Positions 14,860 to 26,879 of a DNA stretch of 64,000 nt are shown one piece after another. The notes beneath the pieces were generated by a model. That model did no database searches. It was not told the DNA's origin and saw nothing but the letters and a program-made list of their open reading frames with translations. The DNA is from Tenrec ecaudatus (lineage: Eukaryota; Chordata; Mammalia; Afrosoricida; Tenrecidae), in NCBI RefSeq assembly GCF_050624435.1, contig NC_134543.1, positions 126,509,475-126,573,474 of the forward strand. Reading direction: 5' to 3'. The position numbers and the translations under genes are program-made. Every line of letters begins with the position of its first letter. Within the stretch, counting starts at the first letter, position 1.

Positions 14860-16071
14860 GATTGGGCAGCTTGCTCAACAATAGATTAGTATCTTTGTGG
14901 CTTGTGGCTACGTAATAAGCTGTCTGAAACCTAACCTGAGGGTTAGTCACATTGGAAATCATGTTAGGACTAATTGAGTCATTTCAAAGACAGAAACTAG
15001 GATCTCTCTACCATCAATAAAGAAGAGCCAGAAGTAGGGGCCTTTGGAGCCTAAATTCTTGCATAGAAACTCTTCAATCCAGAAGATAGGCAGCTATGAC
15101 ACAAGTGAGAAAGTGATGGGGAGAAGCAGCAACAGAGACATGGTGGCAGCAGAACCAAGAGACTGAAGCAGAGCAGTGGGATTCCCAGGTCACAGAACAT
15201 GAGACCTGAGTGCCTTTGGGCAAGGAGGTTAGGAGGTGGCATGGTTGTACATCTGAGTACATATCTGGGGAACTAGATTTGCCAACCCACACAGAGCTGA
15301 GTGTGTTTGGTGTGAGGCTAAGGTGCGGAGTGAGCATTTATCCGCAGAACTAAAAGACCTTTGTAACATTTGCCATTTAGGACAGAAGCCAGGGGATTGC
15401 AGGGCCTGACCTCACCTGCAGGGATGGCTGTCAAGATGCTGTCCCAAAGAAGAACTGTACCTCGAGTCACTGATGATCCTAAATTGTGGGTTAGGGTAGG
15501 AAAGTGACTCCTATGTCAAATATAATTTAAGGAGAACGTTTATTAAACTTTAAGAGACAACAAAAGACACACACACACATCATATGGAAAAGAGAGGCCA
15601 TTGGCAGGAGCTCAAAATGTAACTCAGGATTCAGTCAGGACCCTGGATAAATAGGGCACGAACAAAAGGCATGTCCCAGATCGTGACTGGTGACAGATCG
15701 ATTGATACATCACAGATACAGGTGGGACTGTAGCAGCAGGAATGGGACCATAATTAGGACATGCACATAATTAGATAGAAAGACTTGCAATATTGGTCCA
15801 GGGCCTTCAAACTAAGGCAGTCAAGGCCAGACTCATGACAATAGTCCCTGTGCTGTCCTCCGTAAGGTGAGCTCCATCAAGGATACATCTAGGCAGGTCC
15901 TTGGAAGGGGCTGGCTGGAGAGGAGTGCAGACAATCTATTTTCTAAGGCATTCCCCCAAAGGGGAAGAGGATCTACATTCTTGGTTAATGATCAGAAAGA
16001 ATTCAATGGAGGCTTAATCAAAGTGGGGATGCAGCAAATGGACAGTGAACTGTTACTGTCATCAGCAACTC
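14860..16071. other. No gene seen; possible minus-strand LTR near 15.46-15.85 kb
   Basis: The minus strand around 15,535-15,555 shows 'tttaataaacgttctcc', a polyadenylation-signal context, inside a tract of LTR-like composition with a CA microsatellite (15,569-15,580). Boundaries and a target duplication could not be fixed, so the LTR reading is weak. Nothing else is recognised. Confidence 0.3.
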
Positions 16072-16232
16072 AACTCATTGCCACCGAGTAGATTCTGATT
16101 ACAGCGACCCTTTAAAAGACGGTGGAATGACCCCTTGTGGGTTTCTGAGACTGTACCTCTTTACAAAAGTAAAAACCCTGTCTTTCTTCCCAGGAGTGAG
16201 TTATAATTCTGAACCACTGACCACTCCCACCT
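16072..16232 (-). mobile_element. AfroSINE
   Basis: Reverse-oriented AfroSINE: 'actcattgccaccgagtaga', 'acagcgaccctttaaaagac', 'gtttctgagactgtacc'. The tRNA-like head at the high-coordinate end is eroded. Confidence 0.8.
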
Positions 16233-16239
16233 CTTGAGA

Positions 16240-17440
16240 TCAAAATAATGCTCCAATCTAAGGGTGTCTGCATTAAATAAGAGCCTACTCTATCTTTACA
16301 GAGCAGTTTTATTAATCTCTCAAATATCATGATCAACCTTGGATTCACATCCTGTATATACAATATTTATATTTAGAATAAAATGGAAGTATTTAAGGCC
16401 TCAAAATTATCAAGTTCCACTGAAGGTAAATATCTTCTTTTCACCAGCAATCTAACTGAAGAAAGGAATATTTTATGAAGAATGTTCTTTACCAGCCCAT
16501 ACTGCACCTCAGACCATAACCCTTGACATATCTGGCTAACGTGATCAAGCTGAATCATGCTCATATGTGCCACTCCAGCCGAATGTAACCCAAGTTTAAC
16601 CTGCTCCAATCCCCTTGCATCCTGGGTACTCTTTACAATATCTGTTGTGTGTGCAGAAATGGGTAGCCCGTTTATGCACAATAGAGTGTGGTAGTAAGTA
16701 GAGGTGGACAACAAGAGACAGAGGGACACCAACAGGACATCCGAGATGTACCTTGGCCAAGACTGGGATATCTTAAACAAGCCAGGGAAGCCTTATTTGC
16801 TATCCTCTTGAGCTCTTGTGTTTACAGATGTCCGATTTTAAAGCCTTTGGGAAAGGCTGAAGCCTACAGTCAAGGAATGGTAAGGGGTAGGTAGATGGGT
16901 CAATGCCAAGAGCCAAGGTGAGGGCAGAAGCTTAAAAGTACAAGGTGGATCCAGGAAAGATGACTGATCAACTGTTTTGTCATTTGCCCTAGATTCTGGA
17001 CTCCAGGCTTTCTAGGTAATGCCGACAGATGGCAAACATACAAACTGTAGGAGTGGGCTTATTGGCTTGGGTTCAAGGACCCAAGTCCTTGAGTCTCAGG
17101 TGTGAGTGACTATTTGTCTGTCAAGAGTAGTGTAAATCATTTATCACTCTACACTGAGGGGTCAGCTAGGAGACCAGAGGATCCAGCCAAAGCAGTGATC
17201 TATGAGAGTTGAGCAGGTTTCAGGATGCTCAGAAGGTCTATCAGCAACTGAATCAAAATTAAATTCCAGGAGAAACATCAAGGCTAACTGTAAGACCGAT
17301 TAAAGTTGAAGATTTAGCAGCTAGACATCAGAGTATTCACCTAGTATGAATAAACACTTTATGTTTTTTTGCCTAAGTTCAAGTGATTGGGTGGGACATA
17401 GCAATGAGTGTGAGAGTACAATTACTAACATTTTCTATGA
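16240..17440. other. No gene seen
   Basis: A 135-codon minus-strand open frame (16,373-16,780) has no domain, signal or splice context that I recognise. The rest is unassigned. Confidence 0.4.
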
Positions 17441-17449
17441 GACCAGTAA

Positions 17450-18020
17450 TAACCTGTTAACAAGGTCAGATAAAGATACTTCAAGAAAACTGCAGACCAA
17501 TATTGATAATGGATCTACTTGAAAAAGTTCTTGAAAATATTGGGACTTGAGTCAGACAACACATTAAAATAATTACATACAACAATTAATTGAAATCTGT
17601 CCTAGAGTTGATTTAACATAAGAAAATAAACACTGTAATATACCAATTAATGTAAAAAAGTACTAATAATCTAAATAGACACATAAAACATACCAGAGTC
17701 GAAGGCATATAATGTTAAGGAAAAAAAACCTCTACAATCTAACATAAAACAGATATAGCTCAATATGTTCATATACAATCCTAAAAATAAAAAGACAAAA
17801 TGTCACACTTAGAGGAAAGAGAAAAAACATCACCTCACCTTAAAAAAAGGACAAACATAAATGTCCACTTTTACCAGTGATATTAAAAATTGATTGTATG
17901 TTCTAACTACAGCAATCAGATGAACATTTTTTAAGAACAGCCTTCCAAAAAGAAATAAAAATTCCTCTAATAATAACTTAATGATCATATCCATAAAATA
18001 TTCATGATATGCCATAAATA
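17450..18020 (+). mobile_element. Degraded L1 LINE (ORF2)
   Basis: Phrases such as 'acaaggtcagataaagatac', 'aactgcagaccaatattg', 'acaacacattaaaataatta' and 'ttccaaaaagaaataaaa' follow the L1 ORF2 text in order with many substitutions. AT-rich and frame-broken. Confidence 0.65.
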
Positions 18021-18103
18021 GCTAATAAATATAAATCATTGTAGGCAACATTTCAACACACAGAAATAACTCTTGGTACTTAATTAACTATTAATTGCTA
18101 ATC

Positions 18104-18410
18104 AGGAGGGTAAGGGGAAGTGGAGGGAGAAGGGGGAACCAATCACAATGCCAGTGGGTGAAGGAAGACATCTGTCAGTGTAAGACATGATAAAAAATAA
18201 TAATTTTCAAATTATCAAGGGTTCATGAGGGAGGGTGGGAAGGGAGGAGAATAAAAATGAAAAGCTGATACCAAGGGCTCAAGTAGAAAGAAAATGTTTT
18301 GAGAATGATGACGATGACTAATGTACAAATGTACTTGACACAATGGATGGATGATGGATTGTAGTAAGAGTTGCACAAGTCCAATAAAATGATTTAATTT
18401 TAAAAAGGAA
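18104..18410 (+). mobile_element. Tenrec-type retroposon, 5'-truncated
   Basis: Matches the terminal 300 bp of the 38.98-41.14 kb element: 'gggggaaccaatcacaatg', 'caagggttcatgagggaggg', 'agaaaatgttttgagaatga', ending 'tccaataaaatgattt' plus an A-rich tail. Confidence 0.85.
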
Positions 18411-18649
18411 AAAGAAAATGCAGCATGATCAAAAGTACAGCATTTATCTTACAGAAAAGTGCAAAATTATTCAGATTAGAACCCTGAAATAGGGAATTTT
18501 TTCCACCCATGTAGTGTTGAAGGTCCTCATATACTGATGAATTAATGAACGAAAGGAATTTCTGTGCACATATTAGAGTGACTATATAGTTTCATAAATA
18601 GACACACATATATGTATATGATACACACACATATATTTAGCTGGACAGC

Positions 18650-18860
18650 AGAAAGGATTGATGTTTAACTAAAAACTGAAGTTTGGAGACTTGAACACAC
18701 TGAGCCATGGATGTTCCAGCTAGCATTGGACCCATGGGCTTCAGTTGGACTGGGCTGGGCTGTTCTCTTGATCAAAGTTTACTTCTTGATATAAAGCTCT
18801 TTATTATGCATATGTAAGGGTCTATAGTTTTATTTTTCTAGACAACCCAGCCTAACGCAG
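18650..18860 (+). mobile_element. Unclassified interspersed repeat (partial)
   Basis: Its end ('ttggactgggctgggctgtt', 'cttgatataaagctctt', 'ctagacaacccagcctaac') shares phrases with the repeat at 42.69-43.18 kb. I do not know the family; it could be a DNA transposon or an LTR. Confidence 0.4.
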
Positions 18861-18869
18861 GGCCCCATC

Positions 18870-19270
18870 ACATTAGTGTCCTGTGAGGGCAAAAAGGTGT
18901 ATCTGACATGCTGCTCTTGGAGAAAGGCACATCCCAAGGAAAGTCTGAAAAGAAAATCAACAATTCCCTGACACTGAGCCAATCTTATGTTCCTCTAGGT
19001 CTGTGGACTTTGGGTGGGTGTAAATCTATTTATAATAAAAGTATCCTGTTAATCTTGTAAAAAACACAGAGCGTTGACAAGGCACAGCACACACGTATTC
19101 TCTCTGCACCAAAGGTCAACACTCACCTTTATAACACGTAAAGAAACTTAGGAGACTCAGAGTCACACTTGGGGAAGCATGACATGCATGCTCCTGAGAG
19201 GAAATTACTACACTTGTTTACATAGCAAAGTATTCGCATTACTCAGCCCACATACTGCAGTAGCATCAAT
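18870..19270. other. No gene seen
   Basis: About 400 bp of unassigned sequence before a microsatellite. Confidence 0.4.
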
Positions 19271-19277
19271 GAATATG

Positions 19278-19325
<48 letters not shown>

Positions 19326-19326
19326 T
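19278..19326. repeat. Compound (CA)n(TA)n microsatellite
   Basis: About 14 CA units switch directly to about 11 TA units. It is perfect or nearly so, and so likely polymorphic. Confidence 0.95.
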
Positions 19327-19655
19327 CTTCTTTTTTAATGAAAATATTCACACCTACAGAGGCCAGGTTTCTAAAAGATTCCATCATCACATGTCTCTAC
19401 AGTTTCTTCTAAAGAAAGATCCAGCAAGGCCCATTCTTCCTAGAAGTCCACAGCCACCTTTTCAACAGCCACCATGTCCTAAAACATCCCATATATTCTG
19501 GTTTGGCAAGGTACCATGCATTCCACTATGTGAAAGGATGAAGATGACAGTCCTGGGAAACAGAGACTTCACATGGGGGTTAGACAAAGGGGTCTTGTTC
19601 TACTAAGGATTGCCATCAGGTTTAGCTTACAGCCTTATCCCTTCACTCACTAGAC

Positions 19656-19848
19656 CAGCGGTTCTCAACCTGTGGGTTGTGGCCCATTTTGGGGGTCTAA
19701 TGATCCTTTCATAGGGGAAGCCTGATTCATAACAGTAGCAAAATGACAGTAATGAAGTAGCAATGAAAATAATTTTTTGGTTGGGGGGTGAGCACACACG
19801 AGGAACTGTATGAAAGGGTCGCAGCATTAGGAAGGTTGAGGACCACTG
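19656..19848 (+). mobile_element. SPIN hAT transposon, short non-autonomous copy
   Basis: Left end CAGCGGTTCTCAACC, right end complementary to GGTTGAGGACCACTG. Flanks 'cactagac' (19648-19655) and 'ctctaggc' (19849-19856) agree at 6 of 8 positions and fit the hAT preference for a CTAG-centred 8-bp target. Internal sequence matches the copy at 14.33 kb. Confidence 0.9.
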
Positions 19849-19859
19849 CTCTAGGCATA

Positions 19860-20875
19860 CTTCCTCACTAATTACATGCTATCCCAACAACTGCATGCTT
19901 CTAGCGTAATGAGTTTATCTCTGTACAGTTTGTCTTTGACCAACTGCAACCTTAGTCCTCTCTATAGTTCAGAATAGAGAACAGTCAGAACACATAACAT
20001 AAATCAGACAAACAATAAAAAATAAAAGCCTTGGTTCCACATTCATATCTTCTCTTCCATTGGAGGGAGGGGAGAAATTCACCTCCTTGCACAGGACCAA
20101 CCAGAATATTTATCAGAACATGAAGCACAGGGTGAAAGCAAGATAACAACTGGGAAACACTGCAGAACTTGTGTTTTTCCCTTCAGCCCCTCCTTAGCCA
20201 TTGGAGAGCTGCAGGCATGAACTAGCCAAAGTAGCAACCCAAAGCCTGGATTCATAGTATCCTCTTGGAGAATTCTACGTGATCAAGAGCAGACATATTA
20301 CCTACTGAAAGAGATGATTATTTGGGGAATTATGAAATTTTCTGCAGTGTTTCTATGTTACTCATCTAATTTCCATGGCTGCACTCGCGTGTCTTTGGTA
20401 GCTTCATGGAGCTAGGCCACGCTATTGAAAAGGAAAACAGGGAAAGAATGAAAGGTAACAATAAAATATAGATATCCTCAAAAATTTCCCACTTTGTGAC
20501 ACAAAGCGATAACTATCATGTTATTATGTACTGCTGCCCCCCCCCCAAAATACAGGATACTCACATATATACACACTAAGCTCATAGGCTATACTGACAA
20601 AAGAGCATGATATATGAAATATCATAATAGCATATCCTTCTTTTTGCTGATTGGGAAAATATAGTTGGATTCTAATTTTCTTATAAGTTGACTAACTTCA
20701 ATGCATTTGACTGTTAAATTGTGCTAGGGTCCTAGGAGCTACACACCAGGCTTTAAGATAGTCCCCTCTAAGATTTTTTCACATTTGCAGGTCATGGAAG
20801 GCAGACTGGCTGAACATGATGACCACTAGCATCCTCTCAACTGTGGGACTGGCCTCTAGGACTTGTCATACTTTC
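19860..20875. other. No gene seen
   Basis: Unassigned sequence with a C-run at about 20,536-20,546. No domain or repeat recognised. Confidence 0.4.
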
Positions 20876-20879
20876 GTTC

Positions 20880-21130
20880 CCACATTTTTTCAGGAGAGAC
20901 CAGTCCCTGGAGAAGGACACCGTGCTTGGTAAGGGAGAGAGAGAGAGTGAGAGAGAGAGAGGCAAAGAAGAGAAAGGCCTTCGACAAAATGGATCGACAC
21001 AGGGGCTGTCCCAATGGGCTCAAACATGGGAACATTTGTGAGGATGGTGCAGGACAGGGCAGTGTTTCGTGCTGTTACATAGAGGGTTTGAGGGGTTGGA
21101 ATGGACATGATGACACCTAACAACGGCATA
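20880..21130 (+). mobile_element. RTE/BovB-type LINE 3' end with a GA expansion
   Basis: 'agtccctggagaaggacacc', 'atgggctcaaacatgggaac', 'gaggatggtgcaggacag' and the tail 'gacacctaacaac' define the afrotherian RTE 3' end. A (GA)n microsatellite (20,935-20,962) has grown inside it. Confidence 0.85.
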
Positions 21131-21134
21131 GAAG

Positions 21135-22020
21135 AGGCTGCACTTGGATGCTAATATTTCACGGCATCGCCAACTAGCTGTCACTTAAAGTCACATGAGC
21201 TGCCACGGTCACTCTACGATTCTTCTGCAACAGTGTAATGTAAACGTCGATCCAATAAGACTCTCAAAAATCTCTCCACAGCAGTGCATCAGGTGCCATG
21301 TTTTAAAGCCCTCCCATTCCTTTATGATGAACCAAACCAAATGCAGTGCTGCCAAGTACATTCTCACTCATTTTGACTGTATAACAGAGATTGCAACCGC
21401 TCGTTAGTGTTTCCAAGACTAAATCTTTATGGGCCCACGCAGCCTCACTGTCCTCCTTTCATGTGCCTGGTATGCTGGAGCCACTGAGGGTACGGCCTGC
21501 AACCAATCAATTAAACCAGTGAACACTAGGGTCTCTTTCACACAACATGTTCATGATAAAACATTGCATTTATTCAAAAACTACAATTTTGAAGCAATTT
21601 CTAAAAAGGTTTGGCCACATTGGCTCATTTAGTCCTCTGGTTTCTTTTAAGCAGATGCTGCTTCCAATGGGATACAGCTGAAGAAAGTAATGAACCATTA
21701 AGTCCATGTTCAGTATTGCTCAAATGATAAGTTGCTGAACCGGGTCAGCATATACCTACAACTAAATGCCTGGCAACTACATTTCTGCTCATATGCTGAG
21801 AGTTTGTTATTCTGTCAGTCATCGGTTACAGAGATGATCTAGAGAGCTTCTGTGTAGTACGAAGAGGAGATGAAGAAAACAATCTGTTCAATTCAGATAA
21901 CTGGAACTCATTGCCTAGAAAAGCCAGGACTCTCAGACAATACTGCTTACCTCGGGCCCACATAACTGGTTCTTGCATTTATTCGATTGTTTGAGGTAAT
22001 ATAACACACAGGCAAAGCAG
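21135..22020. other. No gene seen
   Basis: Unassigned sequence between two retroposon fragments. Confidence 0.35.
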
Positions 22021-22029
22021 ACACAGCAG

Positions 22030-22165
22030 TGAGCAAATCAAACAAAGCAAGACCAATCTGTTCTGAGAGGGCACACCATTCCAAAACCAACAGAGTTCCA
22101 CCCTGGACACATGAGGTGGCTAGGAGTTGAAAATGACTCCACAGCAACTAACAATTACAAAAACA
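22030..22165 (+). mobile_element. AfroSINE/RTE-type 3' end fragment
   Basis: 'gttgaaaatgactccacagc' followed by 'aactaacaattac' is a diverged version of the shared AfroSINE/RTE tail. The upstream portion is too eroded to assign. Confidence 0.45.
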
Positions 22166-22169
22166 CAAC

Positions 22170-22735
22170 ATCAAATGATAATAACTTGTATGAGAAATGC
22201 AACAGAAGTGGAGCCTAAGTAGTAACACATGCATATTTACATTTCATGAACTAGTGTAGGGAGAAATAAAATGATCACCTTAGGAAATACTAGCCAGTGA
22301 ACCCTGGCATGCTAAAGACATTCGAACAATGTGGAAGGGTTCTATGATGAGCTTGCAAATGCTCAATTCGATTTCCGTTTCTCAAATGTACAGGCAAAGG
22401 AGTCAAAGAGCACCCAGGTCTTCATGGGCCGGAGAGGGAAGCTCCATGGTCACCCACCATATGAAAATCTCATTAGCAATAACTATTCGTGGATATTCCC
22501 ACACTAGAAAGATAAATGGAGCACGAAGGAGCACTAGGAGGAAAGTAAAACAAAAGAGGCAATAGTTACAGTAAATGCAAATGAGGACTTTCAGGTTTAT
22601 GACCAATAAATGAAGAGCCCAAAGTCACAATTCCAGTCTCAGAGAGAAAAAAGCTGACCAGGATGAACTCAGAGTACGGAGGTCACAGGGCATGTTTTAT
22701 TTTTTGTTTGGTTTTTCTGTTGTACATTAAAAAAA
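22170..22735. other. No gene seen
   Basis: Unassigned AT-rich sequence. Confidence 0.35.
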
Positions 22736-22737
22736 AA

Positions 22738-22930
22738 TCACTGTCATTGAGTCAATTCTGACTCAAAACATCCCTATAGAGCAGAGTAGAACCAGCCCTG
22801 TGTGTTTCCAAAACTGCAACTCTTTAAGGGAGTGGAAAGCTTCATCTTCTACTGTGGACCAGTTATGGGTTTTGAATGACTGAACATGTGGTTCCCAACC
22901 CAACACATAGCCCACTACATCACCATGGGT
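22738..22930 (-). mobile_element. AfroSINE
   Basis: Reverse AfroSINE: 'tgtcattgagtcaattctga', 'gagcagagtagaaccagc', 'ctctttaagggagtggaaag', then an eroded tRNA-like head ('cactacatcaccatgggtgc'). Confidence 0.85.
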
Positions 22931-22934
22931 GCAC

Positions 22935-23590
22935 AGTGTTGCTGTAAATTGGAGAAAACTAGATGGCAACTAACAACGAGAAAGGCATTCTTTTCAATGC
23001 CTCTAATTAAATAATCTAGTTAAGACCCAGAGCAAACATCTGTCCTCAAAACAGAGGGGAAGTGAACATAGGTACTTTCTCACCTGATTTCCACTGTGAA
23101 ATTGTTCTGTGTATCTGCCTATGGGGCCCTTTTGTTTAGTGGTGGTTTTCTTCATCTGCCCTTAGTAGTCTAATTTATTTAATTCATTGAAAACAGTGAT
23201 TTGAAGGATGTGATGGAACTAACTAAGGGATAGCCCAAAAGACTTTGCTCCAGGAGGAGAAAATACCAGACCACAGGGCATCAGGGCGTATACTTGTTAT
23301 GTTTTAAGGATAGTCAAAGCCCAGGTTGACCAAATAAATTTTAATAAGGATAAAGGATGTCAGAAAGGGGTATGATGGAGACTTCAATGAAGAAATACAA
23401 AAAGATTGAAATTAATTAAAAAAGTAGCATGTTCCAAAACAACTCTCCTCCACATATAGATCAGTTCCCAAAACTGTCACACACACACAATTTTTTTGCA
23501 CTGCACAAGAGTCCATAAAAATGTGAATCTATTTGCATTTAGCCTCAAATAGCCAATAAGTGGTCAAGAATAATGCCTGGACTTGTTCAC
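22935..23590. other. No gene seen
   Basis: Unassigned sequence with a short CA tract at 23,480. Confidence 0.35.
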
Positions 23591-23795
23591 CTGTAACTCC
23601 CTACCATCACATCTGGTCCAACTCACAGCAGAGCTATCAGACAGAGTAGAACTCCCTATAGGACTCCCATGCCTGTACATCTCTACTGGAGCAGGCAGAC
23701 TCATCTTCTCTGCACATTTCTGGTGAGTGTGCACAGCTGCCCTTGCAGTCAGCAGCCCCATATTTAGCCCACTGTGACAAAAGGGCTCCTTTGTT
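23591..23795 (-). mobile_element. AfroSINE
   Basis: Reverse AfroSINE from 'ctaccatcacatctggtcca' to a head complement 'actgtgacaaaagggctcc'. The middle contains 'agacagagtagaactccc'. It forms the 3' end of a 142-codon minus-strand open frame (23,637-24,065), which argues against that frame being a gene. Confidence 0.75.
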
Positions 23796-24236
23796 CATAT
23801 ATCCCACATACAATAGAGTATCATTCCTGAACACATAAAAGACCAACAGGAAAAGAAAAGCAGCCCCAGAAAAGGCCCACCAATTTGTAAGGGAAGCTAA
23901 TTCCTGACACATCAGGCAACACAGGGCTCTGCCTGCAAAGCTCTCACACTTCAAGATGCAGGTCCTTAAATGGAGTCCCTGACTAGTGTGAGCAACTGAG
24001 TGCTCAGCTACCAAACAAAAGATTAGAGACTGAAGGCAACATAGCAGTACCTTAGAAGAAAGCAACCAACTTCTGAAGTTAGCTATTGAAAATCATCATA
24101 CGGAGTATAGTCTTACTCTGAAGCTACATACAGTCACCATATAGAATCAAATGGTAGGCAAAATGATTGATATTTATCAAATATTATCTAATTGAGATAC
24201 ATGGAGCTCATTGGTAGCCAATCTTTCATGCCATGA

Positions 24237-24320
24237 ATGCAAAAGGGGCCTTCAAAAAGGTCATGGAAAAATGGAATAAAGATAATGGAATTTATCCATG
24301 AACCTTTTGAAGCCACTGCA
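24237..24320. mobile_element. Mariner-like palindromic MITE
   Basis: About 80 bp that folds on itself: the left arm 'ttcaaaaaggtcatgg' pairs with the right arm 'ccatgaaccttttgaa', with a short central AT-rich spacer. The right end abuts TA, as for Tc1/mariner elements. The copy at 56.57 kb is the same family. Confidence 0.7.
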
Positions 24321-24324
24321 TATC

Positions 24325-24980
24325 TGTTCCTAATAGATTATGTGAAACAGTTCAGTATTATGCTAAATAGAATATAATAAATCTTTTTTAATTCCTCAAA
24401 TATTGTACATCTTAAAAATCTTGAGGGTACCTGTTCATCTTCCATAAAAACTCAGAAAGAATATTAAGCTATTTACATATAACATCTCTCTTGAGGAGCT
24501 ATTAAAGTTGCTATTAATTTTATTCTCTAGATACTATTAAAAAGTCCAGTTAGGTTATAGTATTTCTGTATGATTCACATAAAAACTTGATAGCTGAAAA
24601 TTAGCAGAATGACTTTATTACTCTTAGTCCTGCAAATTTTGCAAATTTACAAAATATAGTTTTGAGTTTTCCTTCTCTGAAAGATTTCCAACTTATATAG
24701 GTTCTGGCTTTTCTAAGTGTGTGTACATGCATGCATGTGTGCCTTGCTTCATTTTTTATGTCCCTGAGCATTGTAGATGGTTACCATGGATAGGTGTTCA
24801 TAGAGAGATTGGGAGTTGGTGTCTCCTCAGAGTCTCCAGGGAAGAAAGCCTGGGTGATGCACTTTGAGAAACCAGTCACTGAACCTCCCCTGCAACATCC
24901 CTGTGCTCTGACACACATGGACTCTCCAGGAGTTGGTGTGGGTTTGATGGCATCTGCTTGATTTGGTTCATTTCTAGGGG
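24325..24980. other. No gene seen
   Basis: Unassigned AT-rich sequence. Confidence 0.35.
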
Positions 24981-24986
24981 AAAAAT

Positions 24987-25150
24987 TGAATTCTGGATTC
25001 GTTTGCTACCCTCAAGGCAGGCAGTTCAACCCCACCAGCAGATCTGAAAAACGAGGAAAATGAGGCTGGTTGCTCCTATATAGATTTTGATCTCAGACAC
25101 GTTTAGAGGAACACTACGAGTCAGAACTGACCCTGTGGTAGTGAGTGTGT
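24987..25150 (+). mobile_element. AfroSINE
   Basis: 'ctcaaggcaggcagttcaac', 'aaatgaggctggttgctcc', 'cactacgagtcagaactgac', 'gtggtagtgagtgtg': a diverged AfroSINE lacking a clear tRNA-like head. Confidence 0.8.
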
Positions 25151-25171
25151 TTTGGGGGGTTGGGGACAATG

Positions 25172-25370
25172 AAGGTTTCTAGGTGGCATAAACAGCTGGA
25201 ACTGGACTGTTCCACTGAGCATTGACAGGGTACCCTCAGCCGGCATTACTGTGGAAGAACAGGAGATATGCTTCCACAAACATGATGCTCCAGAAACACT
25301 ATGGAACTGTTCTGCTCTATAGCCCATTACATAGCCACAAAATGGAACTAACTCCATGGCACCTAACCAA
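25172..25370 (+). mobile_element. Diverged SINE (AfroSINE relative)
   Basis: A head-like 'ttctaggtggcataaacagc', 'gaacaggagatatgcttcc', and a tail 'ctccatggcacctaacc' put it with the SINEs on either side, but divergence is high. Confidence 0.55.
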
Positions 25371-25528
25371 AGGGGAAATTGAACATGATGAGAGCATATT
25401 CATGTCTATGTATGCACATGGATATTACATTGAAAATATGACTAAATCAGAAACAAACAATTCTCATTAAGAATCACCATGTCTATAATGAAAAACATGT
25501 CAGCGTGGCCTATCTCAATTAGTCAGGG

Positions 25529-25670
25529 AAGAAGCCCTCTAGTGGTTAAAGGACTGACAGCTCCATGAAATGAAAGCAGTTGTGTTCCCTGAGGTGGCCA
25601 TCTGGTAACACATAGATTATAGCCTACAAACCCCAATGAGGAATTTAAGGTGCTATGGCATCACTCTCAG
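25529..25670 (+). mobile_element. Diverged SINE fragment
   Basis: Begins 'gaagccctctagtggttaaa', an AfroSINE-like head, then 'ctggtaacacatagattata'. The tail is eroded. Confidence 0.45.
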
Positions 25671-25671
25671 A

Positions 25672-26066
25672 ATCCACTGCAGCGCAATGGACAAAACAAG
25701 CCTCTTACCAAGAACACTGGGATAAAATGTTAGAACATTCAAACATTACCATGCAGTGGGGTGTAGAAAAAATGGTAGCTTATTTTAAATGAGATCCTAT
25801 CTTACTACATATAAGAGTTATATATAGTATATATGTACGGATGTTGCCTTGTATTATAAATAATTATGACACAATTTTTCAAATGAGGAGTTATTAGTAG
25901 GGCACAGTTCTTGCACAGTAAATTAAACAAATTGAAGAAACAGTTGATATATTAAAAAATAAATTAAAAGGATAAAAAGAATTTACATACTTAGAATTTG
26001 GTTCCAAGAAATTGTTGTATCCAGTTCTCAAGATTAATCAGGGCCATACCAAATGAAAAATTAAAT
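25672..26066. other. No gene seen
   Basis: AT-rich unassigned sequence that forms the target of the next insertion. Confidence 0.35.
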
Positions 26067-26080
26067 GAAAAGCTTTACTG

Positions 26081-26602
26081 AGGAAATGAGCCAGTCAGGG
26101 TACAGGGTAGCAACAAGATGCAACATATAACTTTCCTCTAGTTCTTAAATGCTTCCTCACCCCACTATCATGATCCCAAATCTACCTTACAAATCTGGCT
26201 AGACCAGAGGATGTACAGATAGGAACTGGAACAGGGAATCTAGGACAGATGACCCCTTCAGGACCAGTGGTGAGAGGGAAGGTGGTATAGAAAGGGGGAA
26301 CCGATTACAAGGATCTACATATAACCTCCTTTCTGGGGGACGGACAACGGAAAAGTGGGTGAAGTCAGATGTCAGTGTAAGATATGACAAAATAATAATT
26401 TATGAATTATAAAGAGTTCATGAGGGGGGAGTGGGGAGGGCGGGGTAAAATGAGGAGCTGATATTAAGGGCTCAAGGGGAAAGCAAATGTTTTGCGAATG
26501 ATGATGGCAACAAATATACAAATGTGCTTGACACAATGGATGCATGTATGGATTGTGATAAGAATTGTAGGAGCCCCCAATAAAATGATTTTTAAAAAGA
26601 AA
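26081..26602 (+). mobile_element. Tenrec-type retroposon with perfect 14-bp target duplication
   Basis: The element starts 5'-truncated at 'aggaaatgagccagtcaggg' and ends 'gagcccccaataaaatg' plus an A-rich tail. The 14-bp sequence gaaaagctttactg occurs exactly on both sides (26067-26080 and 26603-26616). That is the signature of L1-machinery target-primed integration, and a perfect duplication suggests a fairly recent event. Confidence 0.93.
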
Positions 26603-26879
26603 GAAAAGCTTTACTGGAGCTGGCCGCACTCCAAAGCCACACTCCACAGCCCTCTTGGCCTGAGGGCCATGTTACCTACAACCTTGCTTCCTGGGCAGAA
26701 AGCACTCACCCACTGGAAGCTTACTCTGTGTGGGGCTCTGCAATGTATGTGAGGACTTAGTCTGTGCGGGGGTTCTGGGGCTGTCACTGCTATGGCACCC
26801 TTTTGAAAAGCAAAGTGCTGAGAAGTTAAGCTCTGCTACAGACCTCAGTCATCAGTGGGGTGGCCTGATGACTGCACGG

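Noticed and set aside
16373-16780. 135-codon minus-strand frame
   Set aside because: No domain, start context or repeat-free support. Compatible with chance.
23637-24065. 142-codon minus-strand frame with a hydrophobic segment, considered as a membrane protein
   Set aside because: Its 3' third is an AfroSINE. No known domain and no splice context.
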